This document shows positions 51,101 through 57,756 of a stretch of 64,000 nucleotides of DNA, in pieces. A model generated the notes under the pieces. The model was not told the DNA's origin. It saw nothing but the letters and a program-made list of their open reading frames with translations, and made no database searches. How positions within the stretch are numbered: the stretch's first letter is position 1; every line of letters starts with the position of its first letter. The position numbers and the translations under genes were made by a program. Source of the stretch: DATCLS01 sp036563805 (GTDB taxonomy: Bacteria > Actinomycetota > Acidimicrobiia > Acidimicrobiales > VFJN01); the NCBI GenBank assembly GCA_036563805.1, contig DATCLS010000049.1, positions 124,001-188,000 on the forward strand, given 5' to 3'.

Positions 51101-51643
51101 GACCTCGTGATTTGGAAGGACGAGAACCGCCGCGAGGAGCTCGTGCGGTTCTCGTACCCCCGGCAGCGCAAGGCGCCGTACCTGTGCATCGCCGACTTCT
51201 TCCGGCCCATCGACAGCGACGAGGTCGACTTCGCCGGCTTCTCGATCGTCACCATGGGCCCGGCGGTGTCGGAGCGGACGGCCAAGCTGTTCGCCGACGA
51301 CCGGTACCAGGAGTACCTGCTGCTCCACGGCCTGGGCGTCGAGATGGCCGAGGCGCTGGCCGAGTACTGGCACCGGCGCATGCGCGAGGAGTGGGGCTTC
51401 GCCGACGAGGACGGGCCCACGCTCACCGGGCTGTTCCGCCAGCAGTACCGCGGCGGGCGCTACTCGTGGGGCTACCCGGCCTGCCCCGACCTCGAGGACA
51501 ACGAGAAGGTGCTGCACCTGCTCGAGGGCGAGCGCATCGGCATCGAGTGCAGCGAGGACACCGGCTATCAGTATCAGCCCGAGCAGACGACCTCGGCCCT
51601 GGTCTGCCACCACCCGCAGGCCAAGTACTTCGTGGCCCGCTGA
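48161..51643 (+). CDS. metH: Cobalamin-dependent methionine synthase
   Basis: 1160 residues with all four modules. Homocysteine domain (about 1-300) with zinc cysteines ending in VVGGCCGSTPEHI; pterin/methyltetrahydrofolate domain (about 325-590) with GERTNANGSKKFRE; cobalamin cap and Rossmann domain with axial-ligand motif DVHDIGKNLVDIIL (His near 728); reactivation domain (about 850-1160) ending GYPACPDLEDNEKVLHLLEG and GIECSEDTGYQYQPEQTTS. Makes methionine from homocysteine and 5-methyltetrahydrofolate. Complete, single gene, own promoter. Confidence 0.97.
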   Translation: MSRFLDLVRERVVVYDGAFGTYVQELGLSADDFGGPQFEGCNEMLALTRPDVIAGMHEAHFRAGADVVETATFGSFAVPLGEYGIPEKAHEISLAAARIAREVADGYGGFVAGSVGPGTKSPSLGQISFTELRDAYEVQARGLLEGGVDLIISETHFDLLAAKASVIAARRAMAAVGRTVPIQLQVTMEQTGTMLLGTEIAAALGALAAMGPDIFGLNCATGPAEMQEHLRHLSEAAPMPISCLPNMGLPSVVDGKMHYDLTPEQLVEYQTRFITELGVQVVGGCCGSTPEHIRQLAAVAKDLTPAPRQPKLEPGATSMFSFVPFRQDASFLIIGERTNANGSKKFRETMLAGDWDGCLRIAREQEREGAHVLDLCVDYVGRDGTKDMDELASRFATQVTVPLVLDSTEPQVIEAGLQRLGGRAILNSANLEDGDGEGSRFDRVCRLAKEYGAAVICLLIDEQGQARDVEWKMRVAHRIYDLAINRYGLAPSDLIFDALTFPLTTGDEDLRGDAMATIEAIRRIKAELPGVYTTLGVSNVSFGIAPAARHVLNSVFLFEAIDAGLDSAIVHAGRIMPLNKIPEEQLKVCRDLIYDRRDEATGYDPLAALLDVFADVKVAEQVKEDRSDWPVERRLEQRIIDGDRDGLTDDLDEALAGGRSALSIINDVLLNGMKVVGDLFGSGQMQLPFVLQSAETMKAAVAHLEPHMEKVEGGSGKGRIVLATVKGDVHDIGKNLVDIILTNNGYEVHNLGIKIGINEMIEKAQEVNADAIGMSGLLVKSTLIMRENLEELNARSLSDIPVLLGGAALTRSYVERDLRNVYEGRLFYGKDAFEGLHVMDRLGAIKRGEEPDDPDWGRVPSESRVPSRASLGLADQAADDEAELPSRSPDVVADNPVFVPPFLGSRVVKGLSIDEIAGYLNETALFRNQWQFRPEGGESDEEFKARIRPRLREELAKAKADGLLVPQVVYGYFPANGDGNDLVIWKDENRREELVRFSYPRQRKAPYLCIADFFRPIDSDEVDFAGFSIVTMGPAVSERTAKLFADDRYQEYLLLHGLGVEMAEALAEYWHRRMREEWGFADEDGPTLTGLFRQQYRGGRYSWGYPACPDLEDNEKVLHLLEGERIGIECSEDTGYQYQPEQTTSALVCHHPQAKYFVAR

Positions 51644-51745
51644 GGGCCGCCGGCTCCGGCCGGGCTGCGGGGCGGTGGCCCCACAGCCTGGTCGACTCCG
51701 GGGCCCGGTCGGGGCCGGGGCCTCGGGTCGGCGGGGACGCCGTCC

Positions 51746-52150
51746 TCAGCCGGCCAGGAAGCTGAGGCGGACCTGGCGCTCGGGGTTGTCGACGTTCGTG
51801 TCGACCAGCACGATCGACTGCCAGGTCCCGAGCGCTGGGCGGCCGTCGAGCACCGGCACGGTGACGCTGGGCGCCACCAGCGCCGGCAGCACGTGGTCGG
51901 CGCCGTGTCCGTATGAGCCGTGGCGGTGCCGCCAGCGGTCGTCGCGGGGCAGCAGGTCGCCCAGGGCGGCGAGGAGGTCGTCGTCGCTGCCCGCCCCGGT
52001 CTCGATGATCGCCACGCCGGCCGTGGCGTGGGGGACGAACACCGACACCAGCCCGTCGCCGCGGCCGCGGCAGAAGCCGCCCACCTCGTCGGTCAGGTCG
52101 GCGACGGCGGGGCGTCCGCCGGTGCGCACGGTCAGCACGGTGGAATCCAT
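51746..52150 (-). CDS. yjbQ: YjbQ/UPF0047 family protein
   Basis: 134 residues, the full domain: DGLVSVFVPHATAGVAIIET, the DRWRHRHGSYGHGADHVLPAL stretch and GTWQSIVLVDTNVDNPERQV. The conserved histidines could form a metal site. The family has reported side activity as a thiamine-phosphate synthase; real function is uncertain. ATG start has TACCGT exactly seven bases upstream, in a divergent promoter region shared with the next gene. Confidence 0.88.
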   Translation of the reverse strand: MDSTVLTVRTGGRPAVADLTDEVGGFCRGRGDGLVSVFVPHATAGVAIIETGAGSDDDLLAALGDLLPRDDRWRHRHGSYGHGADHVLPALVAPSVTVPVLDGRPALGTWQSIVLVDTNVDNPERQVRLSFLAG

Positions 52151-52157
52151 GGTTTCG

Positions 52158-52163
52158 ACGGTA
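52158..52163 (-). promoter_or_regulatory. -10 hexamer TACCGT of yjbQ
   Basis: TACCGT on the minus strand, 7 nt before the ATG at 52150. It occupies the expected -35 position of the divergent gene. Confidence 0.55.
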
Positions 52164-52178
52164 CCGGCGTCGCCCCCG

Positions 52179-52184
52179 TAGCCT
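52179..52184 (+). promoter_or_regulatory. -10 hexamer TAGCCT of the membrane protein gene at 52192
   Basis: TAGCCT, 7 nt before the ATG at 52192. It occupies the expected -35 position of yjbQ. Confidence 0.55.
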
Positions 52185-52191
52185 GACCGCG

Positions 52192-52746
52192 ATGCGCGCG
52201 TTGCGCTGGTGGTCGCTGCTCCTGGTCCCGGGCGGGTTCGTCGCGGGCCACGAGCTGGGCTACCAGGCGGCCGCCGCTCTCGGCTCGGCCCTCGACGCCA
52301 GCGGCGGCCACGGCTACCTCGGCCTCGTCGTGACGGTCGGGGTGCCGTTCGCGTTCGCGGCGCTGACCCGGTCGTTCCTGGCCGGCCTGCGCGACCAGCT
52401 GCCGCCGGTCCGGTACCGGACCCTGGCGCTGGCCCAGCTGGCGCTGTACCTCACGGTTGAGCTGGCCGAGCACGCCGCGGTCGGGCTCGACCCGGCCGCG
52501 ACGCTGAGCCGGCCGGCCGTGGCGCTGGGCCTCCTGGCCCAGCCGCTGGTCGCCGCCCTCCTCACACTGGTCGTGCGCACGACCCGCGAGGCGGCGGCCG
52601 CCATCGCCGCCGGCGCGGCCCGGCGCGCCGCCTTCCCGCTCGACCGGCCCGTGTGGCGGCCGGTCAGCGACGTGCGCGTCGTCACCGTCGAGCGCACGAC
52701 CTCGGCGCCGACGCGCGGCCCTCCGGTCCCGGCCGTCTCCGCCTGA
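52192..52746 (+). CDS. Uncharacterised membrane protein
   Basis: 184 residues, four hydrophobic segments (about 8-28, 42-60, 76-95, 110-130) and a 45-residue basic cytoplasmic tail. A His-Glu pair in GFVAGHELGYQAAAAL follows the first helix and a second acidic/His stretch, VELAEHAAVGLD, follows the third, so a metal or heme site is conceivable. I do not recognise the family. It lies upstream of the oxidase assembly operon with a 140-bp gap; co-transcription is possible. Confidence 0.7.
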   Translation: MRALRWWSLLLVPGGFVAGHELGYQAAAALGSALDASGGHGYLGLVVTVGVPFAFAALTRSFLAGLRDQLPPVRYRTLALAQLALYLTVELAEHAAVGLDPAATLSRPAVALGLLAQPLVAALLTLVVRTTREAAAAIAAGAARRAAFPLDRPVWRPVSDVRVVTVERTTSAPTRGPPVPAVSA

Positions 52747-52886
52747 CGACCGTTCCGGGCGCCCGGCCCGGCCGCTGACCCCAGTAGCTGGGCGCGGCCG
52801 GCCGCCGCCCCCGTCTCGCGGCGCGGGCGCGCCCGTGCTCCCCCGCGGGCGCACCCGCGCGGCCTTCTCCTTCGGACCGGAGGGCC

Positions 52887-53402
52887 ATGTCCGTCGATCA
52901 AGTCAGCCTGTTCTTCGCGCTCCTCGCCGTGCTCGCCCAGGCCGGGACGATGGCGCTGGCCGGGGCCGCCGTGACGCGGCGCCCGCTGGACGCCGTCCGC
53001 CCGGTCGCGCTGCCGCTCGCCGCGGCGGTGGCGATCGTGGCCGCGCTCGGCAGCCTCTACTTCTCGGAGGTCGCCGACTTCCCGCCGTGCCGCCTGTGCT
53101 GGTTCCAGCGCATCGGCATGTACCCGCTGGCCGTGATCCTGCCCATCGCCGCGTGGCGGCGGGACGGGGCGGTCCGGTGGTACGCGCTGCCGCTGGCGGT
53201 CGGCGGCGGGCTCGTGTCCGCTTACCACGTCCTGGTCGAGCGCGTCCCGTCCCTCGAGTCGGACGCCTGCGACCCCACCAACCCGTGCTCGACGATCTGG
53301 GTCGAGCGGCTCGGCTACCTGACCATCCCCACGATGGCGCTGTCGGGCTTCGCCCTGGTCGTCGCCCTGCTGTGCACGCTCTCGACCTCCCAGGAGTCCT
53401 GA
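52887..53402 (+). CDS. dsbB: DsbB/BdbC-type disulfide bond formation protein
   Basis: 171 residues, about five hydrophobic segments. Quinone-proximal redox pair CRLC at 68-71 in CRLCWFQRIGMYP, and the second pair C128/C134 in the external loop (SDACDPTNPCSTIW). Reoxidises an exported thiol-disulfide oxidoreductase. First gene of a five-gene set: its stop overlaps the TlpA-like gene start by one base. A GGAGG lies just before the ATG. Here the expected partner is the thioredoxin-fold protein next door. Confidence 0.9.
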   Translation: MSVDQVSLFFALLAVLAQAGTMALAGAAVTRRPLDAVRPVALPLAAAVAIVAALGSLYFSEVADFPPCRLCWFQRIGMYPLAVILPIAAWRRDGAVRWYALPLAVGGGLVSAYHVLVERVPSLESDACDPTNPCSTIWVERLGYLTIPTMALSGFALVVALLCTLSTSQES

Positions 53403-54259
53403 TGACCACCACCCGCGCCTCGCGGCCCCCGCGGCCGCGCTCCGCCCGCGCCCGGCCGCCCGCTGCGGGCCGCCGGCCCGGCGGCCCGAATCGCCGACCC
53501 GGCCGCAACGCCCGCGGCCGCCAGCCCGGCCGGGGGCCCGTGCTCGTCGTCGGCGGCGTGATCGCCGCCGTCACCGTCGCCCTGGCCGTCGCCCTGGTGG
53601 CGGGCGGCTCCGACGACCCGTCCGCCTCGGGCGGGGCCGAGTCCACCCCCGTCGCCGTCGAGGGCCGAGCCCTGCCCCCGCTACCCGAGGGCGGCGACGA
53701 CCCGGCGATCGGGCGAGACTTACCGACGCTCGCCGGCACCGACGTCGACGGCCGGCCGATGACGATCGCCGCCGACGGGCGGCCGAAGATCGTCCTGTTC
53801 CTGGCCCACTGGTGCCCCCACTGCCGGGCCGAGGTCCCGGTCGTGCAGGAGTGGGTCGACGCCGGCCGCCTGCCGGAGGGCGTCGACCTGGTGTCGGTGG
53901 CCACGGCCAACGACCCCCGCCGGCCCAACCACCCGGCCGCCGACTGGCTCCAGCGCGAGGGCTGGACGGCGCCGGTGCTGATGGACGGCCCCGACGACGA
54001 GGCGGCCACCGCCGCCGGGCTCACGTCGTTCCCCTACTTCGTCGCCGTCGACGGGGACGGGACCGTGGTCGCCCGCGCCGCCGGGGAGCTGACCCCGGCC
54101 CAGCTCGACGCCCTGGTCGGCCGGCTCGCCGACGGGCGGGACGCGGCCGGCTCGGGCACTGGCGCCGACTCGGGCGCCAGGGCCGGCTCGGGCGCCAGGG
54201 CCGGGTCGGGCACCGGCGCCGGGTCGAGCGCCGGGGTCGAGGAGGAGGGCGCCCGATGA
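53402..54259 (+). CDS. Membrane-anchored TlpA/thioredoxin-like protein
   Basis: 285 residues. A strongly basic N-terminus (about 1-45), one membrane anchor (46-68), then an exported thioredoxin fold with active site WCPHC (Cys138, Cys141) and cis-proline in TSFPYFVAVD. The C-terminus is a disordered tail of five 6-residue repeats encoded by an 18-bp tandem repeat. In cytochrome oxidase assembly, such proteins handle Sco and CuA cysteines. Coupled to the sco-like gene by an ATGA overlap. Confidence 0.87.
   Translation: MTTTRASRPPRPRSARARPPAAGRRPGGPNRRPGRNARGRQPGRGPVLVVGGVIAAVTVALAVALVAGGSDDPSASGGAESTPVAVEGRALPPLPEGGDDPAIGRDLPTLAGTDVDGRPMTIAADGRPKIVLFLAHWCPHCRAEVPVVQEWVDAGRLPEGVDLVSVATANDPRRPNHPAADWLQREGWTAPVLMDGPDDEAATAAGLTSFPYFVAVDGDGTVVARAAGELTPAQLDALVGRLADGRDAAGSGTGADSGARAGSGARAGSGTGAGSSAGVEEEGAR
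54149..54238 (+). repeat. In-frame 18-bp tandem repeat, five copies
   Basis: Five 18-bp units (54149, 54167, 54185, 54203, 54221), encoding GSGTGA, DSGARA, GSGARA, GSGTGA and GSSAGV in the tail of the TlpA-like protein. Confidence 0.75.
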
Positions 54260-55158
54260 CCGGGCCCGACGCCGTGGGCACCCCCACCGATCCGGCGGCC
54301 CCACCCGCCGATCCCGATGTCCCACCCGCCGACCCCGATGTCCCACCCGCCGATCCCGGCCGGGAGGTCGACGGCGCCGGCTGCGAGCGCCGCCACGACG
54401 CCGGCCGGCACGGCGCCGGTCGGGACGGCGGCGGCAGCAGCGGCGGTACCGCCGGGGGCCGGCCGGGCGACCGGCGACGAGGGCCCAACCTCGCCGCCGT
54501 CGCCGCCCTCGTGCTGGCCGGCGTGCTGTTCGTCGCCGTGGGGGCGACGCTGGCCGTGCGCTCGGGCGCCGGCTCCGGGGACGACGACGCCGCCGGGTCC
54601 GGCGACCGGACCGGGGCCGGGGCGGCCGAGGACGACGACGGCTGGCGGGGCACGCTGCTCGGGACCCCGCAGCCGCGCCCCGACTTCACGCTCACCGACA
54701 CCGAGGGCCGGCCCTTCGACTTCCGGGCCGAGACCCAGGGCCGGCTGACCCTGCTGTTCTTCGGCTACACGTCGTGCCCCGACGTGTGCCCGATCCACAT
54801 GGCCACGCTGACCGGGGCCCTCGAGCAGCCGGGGATGCCCCAGCCACTGGTCGTCTTCGTGACCACCGACCCCGAGCGGGACACGCCCGAACGGCTCCGC
54901 CGGTGGCTCGACGGCTTCTCCGAGGACTACGTCGGCCTGCGGGGCACCCCCGACCAAATCCGGGCCGCCGAGCTGGCGGCGGGCGTCCCGCCCTCCCAGC
55001 GGGTCGGTGAGGGCGACGACTACCAGGTGAACCACGCCTCGCAGATCCTCGCCTTCACGCCCGACGACCGGGCCCACGTCGTGTACCCGTTCGGAGTGCG
55101 GCAGGAGGACTGGATCGCCGACCTCCCCCGCCTCGTCGCCACGTGGGGTGGGTCGTGA
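54256..55158 (+). CDS. sco: Sco1/SenC-type copper metallochaperone
   Basis: 300 residues. N-terminal disordered part with PPADPDV repeats, a membrane anchor at about 78-100, then a thioredoxin-like Sco domain. Copper ligands are intact: Cys174 and Cys178 in TSCPDVCP, and His260 in DDYQVNHAS. Sco proteins deliver copper to the CuA site of cytochrome c oxidase subunit II. Overlaps its neighbours by ATGA at the start and GTGA at the end, so it sits in the middle of a coupled operon. Confidence 0.92.
   Translation: MTGPDAVGTPTDPAAPPADPDVPPADPDVPPADPGREVDGAGCERRHDAGRHGAGRDGGGSSGGTAGGRPGDRRRGPNLAAVAALVLAGVLFVAVGATLAVRSGAGSGDDDAAGSGDRTGAGAAEDDDGWRGTLLGTPQPRPDFTLTDTEGRPFDFRAETQGRLTLLFFGYTSCPDVCPIHMATLTGALEQPGMPQPLVVFVTTDPERDTPERLRRWLDGFSEDYVGLRGTPDQIRAAELAAGVPPSQRVGEGDDYQVNHASQILAFTPDDRAHVVYPFGVRQEDWIADLPRLVATWGGS
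54301..54357 (+). repeat. In-frame 21-bp tandem repeat
   Basis: Two full 21-bp units (54301-54321, 54322-54342) and a partial third, encoding PPADPDV in the Sco N-terminus. Confidence 0.75.
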
Positions 55159-55754
55159 CCCGGCCGGGGCCCCGGGACGCGGCCCGGCTCGCCCGGGTGG
55201 CGGCGGTCGGCGTCGCCCTCGGCCTCGCCGCCTGCGGCGCCGCCAGCGGCGGGTCGGCCGACGACCTCGAGGTCACCGAGGCCTGGGCGGCCGAGGCCGA
55301 CGAGGTGGCCGCCGTCTACCTCACCATCACCAACGGCGGCGACGCCGACCGGCTCGTCGGGGCCTCCGCCGCTGGCGTCGGCGCGGTCTCGCTCATGGGC
55401 GGGGGCGGGGCCGACGCCGGCGCGCACCCGGCCGGCTCCCGCCCGGTCGACCTGGCTGTCCCACCAGGCACAACCGAGCTGGCCCCCGGGGGCCGCCACC
55501 TCATGCTCGACGGGCTGCGCGCACCCCTGCGGCCCGGCGACCGGCTCCCGCTCACGCTCGAGCTCGAGCGGGCCGGCGCCCGAACCGTCGAGGTCGAGGT
55601 CCTCGGCTGGGACGCGGTGGTCGACCGCCTGTCCGAGACCGGGACGGCCCGGGACGGCGCAGCCGAGGGTGCGACGCCAGAAGCCAGGACGGCCCGGGAC
55701 GGCGCAGCCGAGGGTGCGACGCCAGAAGCCAGGACGCCGGAGGACGAGCCGTGA
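55155..55754 (+). CDS. PCu(A)C-type copper chaperone lipoprotein
   Basis: 199 residues. Lipobox LAAC with Cys27. The beta-barrel PCuAC domain shows EAWAAEADEVAAVYLTITNG, GDADRLVGA and LAPGGRHLMLDGL. The canonical copper site is His-Met ... Met ... His-x-Met; here the second half (His115, Met117) and Met81 are present but the first His is missing, so binding may be altered. The C-terminus carries two exact copies of a 15-residue repeat. GTG 55155 overlaps the sco stop (GTGA); a GTG at 55143 is less likely. Confidence 0.83.
   Translation: MTRPGPRDAARLARVAAVGVALGLAACGAASGGSADDLEVTEAWAAEADEVAAVYLTITNGGDADRLVGASAAGVGAVSLMGGGGADAGAHPAGSRPVDLAVPPGTTELAPGGRHLMLDGLRAPLRPGDRLPLTLELERAGARTVEVEVLGWDAVVDRLSETGTARDGAAEGATPEARTARDGAAEGATPEARTPEDEP
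55644..55733 (+). repeat. Exact 45-bp tandem duplication
   Basis: Two identical 45-bp copies (55644-55688, 55689-55733) encode TARDGAAEGATPEAR twice at the end of the PCuAC protein. Zero differences indicate a recent event. Confidence 0.85.
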
Positions 55755-56710
55755 CCTGGTGGTGCACCGCCTCCCGCCAGCCCTGGGACTGGGCGCCCCG
55801 CGCCTATCCGGGCATCTGGCTGGCCATGGCCGCCCTGCTCGCCGGGTACCTCGTAGCCTGCCGCCGGGTCGGCCGCGGGGTCCCCAGCCCCGCCGTCCCG
55901 GACGGCGGGCCGCCCGGTGGCCCTGCCGGCGGTGGGGCGATCGGCGCCGCCTCGCGGCGCCAGGTGGCGGCGTTCGTGGCCGGCTGGGCCGTCCTGTGGG
56001 CGGCGTCGGACTGGCCCCTCGGCACGCTGGGCGCCGGCTACCTGGCCAGCGCCCACATGCTCCAGTACCTGCTGACCACGCTGGTGGCGGCGCCGCTGCT
56101 GGTCGCCGGGGTGCCCGAGCCGGTGCTGCGGCGGGCCCTGGCCCGCACCCGGACGGCGCCGCTGGTCCGGGCCGCCTGCCGCCCGGTGGCGGCCGGGCTC
56201 CTGTTCAACCTGGTCCTGGTCGTCACCCACGCCCCGGTGGCCGTCGACGGGCTGCGGGCCAGCTCGCTCGGCTCGTTCGCCCTCGACGCCGCCTGGCTGG
56301 CCTCCGGCCTGGTCCTGTGGACGCCGGTGTGCGGCCCGCTGCCCGAGCTGCGCCCCAGCCTCCCGGTCCAGGGCGTGTACCTCTTCCTCGCGGCCGGCGT
56401 GGTGCCGATGGTCCCGGGCGGGTTCCTGACCTTCGCCACCACCCCGCTGTACGCCACCTACGAGCTGGCACCCCGGGTGGTCGGGCTCGACGCCGTGGCC
56501 GACCAGCAGCTGGCGGGGGCGCTCATGAAGGTCGGCAACGTGCCGCTCCTGTGGCCGGTCCTCGCCGCCCTGTTCGTGCGGTGGGCCCGGGGCGCCGCCG
56601 GGCGCGGCGGTCCGGCACCCCCTCGGTCGACGCCCACCGGGCCGGCACCCCCTCGGTCGAGGCCTGTCGGGGCGGCACCTGCGCAGGCGGCGCCGGCCGG
56701 TCCGCCCTGA
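55751..56710 (+). CDS. ctaG: CtaG-type cytochrome c oxidase assembly membrane protein (caa3 type)
   Basis: 319 residues, about seven membrane helices. Matches the caa3_CtaG family: AHMLQYLLTTLVAAPLLVAG, VVTHAPVAVDGLRASSL and GGFLTFATTPLYATYELAP. Members support copper insertion into caa3-type oxidase. GTG start overlaps the PCuAC gene (GTGA). The last 45 residues are a Pro/Ala-rich tail. Last gene of the operon; a hairpin shared with the convergent ku gene follows. Confidence 0.88.
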   Translation: MTWWCTASRQPWDWAPRAYPGIWLAMAALLAGYLVACRRVGRGVPSPAVPDGGPPGGPAGGGAIGAASRRQVAAFVAGWAVLWAASDWPLGTLGAGYLASAHMLQYLLTTLVAAPLLVAGVPEPVLRRALARTRTAPLVRAACRPVAAGLLFNLVLVVTHAPVAVDGLRASSLGSFALDAAWLASGLVLWTPVCGPLPELRPSLPVQGVYLFLAAGVVPMVPGGFLTFATTPLYATYELAPRVVGLDAVADQQLAGALMKVGNVPLLWPVLAALFVRWARGAAGRGGPAPPRSTPTGPAPPRSRPVGAAPAQAAPAGPP

Positions 56711-56726
56711 GGGAGCGCGGGAGAGA

Positions 56727-56747
56727 ACCGGCCGAGAGGCCGCCGGT
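56727..56747. terminator. Hairpin between convergent ctaG and ku genes
   Basis: ACCGGC at 56727-56732 pairs with GCCGGT at 56742-56747; alternatively GGCC-GAGA-GGCC forms inside. The right arm touches the ku stop codon. Confidence 0.45.
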
Positions 56748-57652
56748 CAGGCCGTCTTGCGCCGCTTGGCCGCCGGCTTCTTGGCCGGCTTCTCGGCCGC
56801 GTCGGCAGTCTCGGCCTTCTTCGCCGCCTCGGCCTTCTTGGCCTTGGCCGAGGGGTGCCGGCTCCGGGCCTCCTTGGCCTCCTTGACGCTGGCCTCGAGG
56901 GCCGCCATGAGGTCGACGACCTTCTCCTCGGCGGCGGGCGCCGGGGTGACGACGACCTCCTCCTCGCCGGCCGCCTTGCGCTCGACGAGCTCCAGCACCT
57001 GGTTGCGGTAGGTGTCCTCGAACTTCTCGGGCTCGAACGGCTCGGTGAGCGACTCGATGAGCTGCGTCGCCATCTTCAGCTCGCGCTCCGACACCTCGCC
57101 GTCGCCGGCCTCGTCGATCTCGGGCAGCTCGTAGGGGTCGTTGACCTCGTCGGCGTAGACCATCGTCGAGAGCACGAGCACACCGTCCTTGGGCCGCAGC
57201 GCGGCCAGATACTGCTTGGTCCGCATGACGAAGCGGGCGATGGCGACCTTGCCCTCCCGCTCCATCGCTTGGACGAGCAGGTTGTACGGCTTGCGGGCCG
57301 CCTTGTCGGGCGCGACGTAGTAGGCCGAGTCGTAATAGATGGGGTCGATCTCCTCGAGATCGACGAACTGCTCGATGTCGACCGTACGGCTGGCCTCGGG
57401 GTCGAGGGCGGCCAGCTCGTCGTCGCCCACCAGTACGTACTCGCCGCTGGCCAGCTGGTAACCCTTGGTGATCGCCTCGGCCGGCACCTCTTCGCCGTCG
57501 GCCGCCGACACCTTGCGATACTGGATGCGGGCGCCCGTGCGGCTGTCGATCTGGTTGAAATGGACGCTCTTGCGCGAGACCGCGTTGAACAGCTTGATCG
57601 GGATGTTGACCAGCCCGAAGCTGATCGACCCGCTCCAGATCGCACGAGGCAT
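56747..57652 (-). CDS. ku: Ku DNA end-binding protein of non-homologous end joining
   Basis: 301 residues. Starts PRAIWSGSISFGLVNIPIKL, the typical bacterial Ku opening, followed by the beta-barrel core with RIQYRKVSAADGEEV and a KYNLL-like KPYNLLVQAMEREGKV. From about 250 an extended Lys/Ala-rich C-terminal tail begins, as in actinobacterial Ku proteins, where it aids DNA binding. Works with LigD, which is not in this window. A -10-like AATACT lies six bases before the ATG. Confidence 0.95.
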   Translation of the reverse strand: MPRAIWSGSISFGLVNIPIKLFNAVSRKSVHFNQIDSRTGARIQYRKVSAADGEEVPAEAITKGYQLASGEYVLVGDDELAALDPEASRTVDIEQFVDLEEIDPIYYDSAYYVAPDKAARKPYNLLVQAMEREGKVAIARFVMRTKQYLAALRPKDGVLVLSTMVYADEVNDPYELPEIDEAGDGEVSERELKMATQLIESLTEPFEPEKFEDTYRNQVLELVERKAAGEEEVVVTPAPAAEEKVVDLMAALEASVKEAKEARSRHPSAKAKKAEAAKKAETADAAEKPAKKPAAKRRKTA

Positions 57653-57658
57653 GAGTTC

Positions 57659-57664
57659 AGTATT
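57659..57664 (-). promoter_or_regulatory. -10-like hexamer AATACT of ku
   Basis: AATACT on the minus strand, 6 nt before the ATG at 57652; a weak TGTTCA lies 17 bp further upstream. Confidence 0.4.
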
Positions 57665-57743
57665 CCCGTTGAGAAGGCGGTTGAACAGTTGGTGCTACGC
57701 AGGTAGACGGCGCGGAGCGGGGCGAATCAGCGGTCGCGCGTGA

Positions 57744-57749
57744 CATTCT
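57744..57749 (+). promoter_or_regulatory. -10 hexamer CATTCT of the PI-PLC-like gene
   Basis: CATTCT, exactly 7 nt before the ATG at 57757. Confidence 0.45.
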
Positions 57750-57756
57750 TTGGGCC

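Noticed and set aside
48161..51613. Long open frame antisense to metH and continuous with the DUF72 gene
   Set aside because: Only the part from 48007 downward is DUF72. The rest mirrors metH and has no motifs; the DUF72 start is set by its ATG and nearby hexamer.
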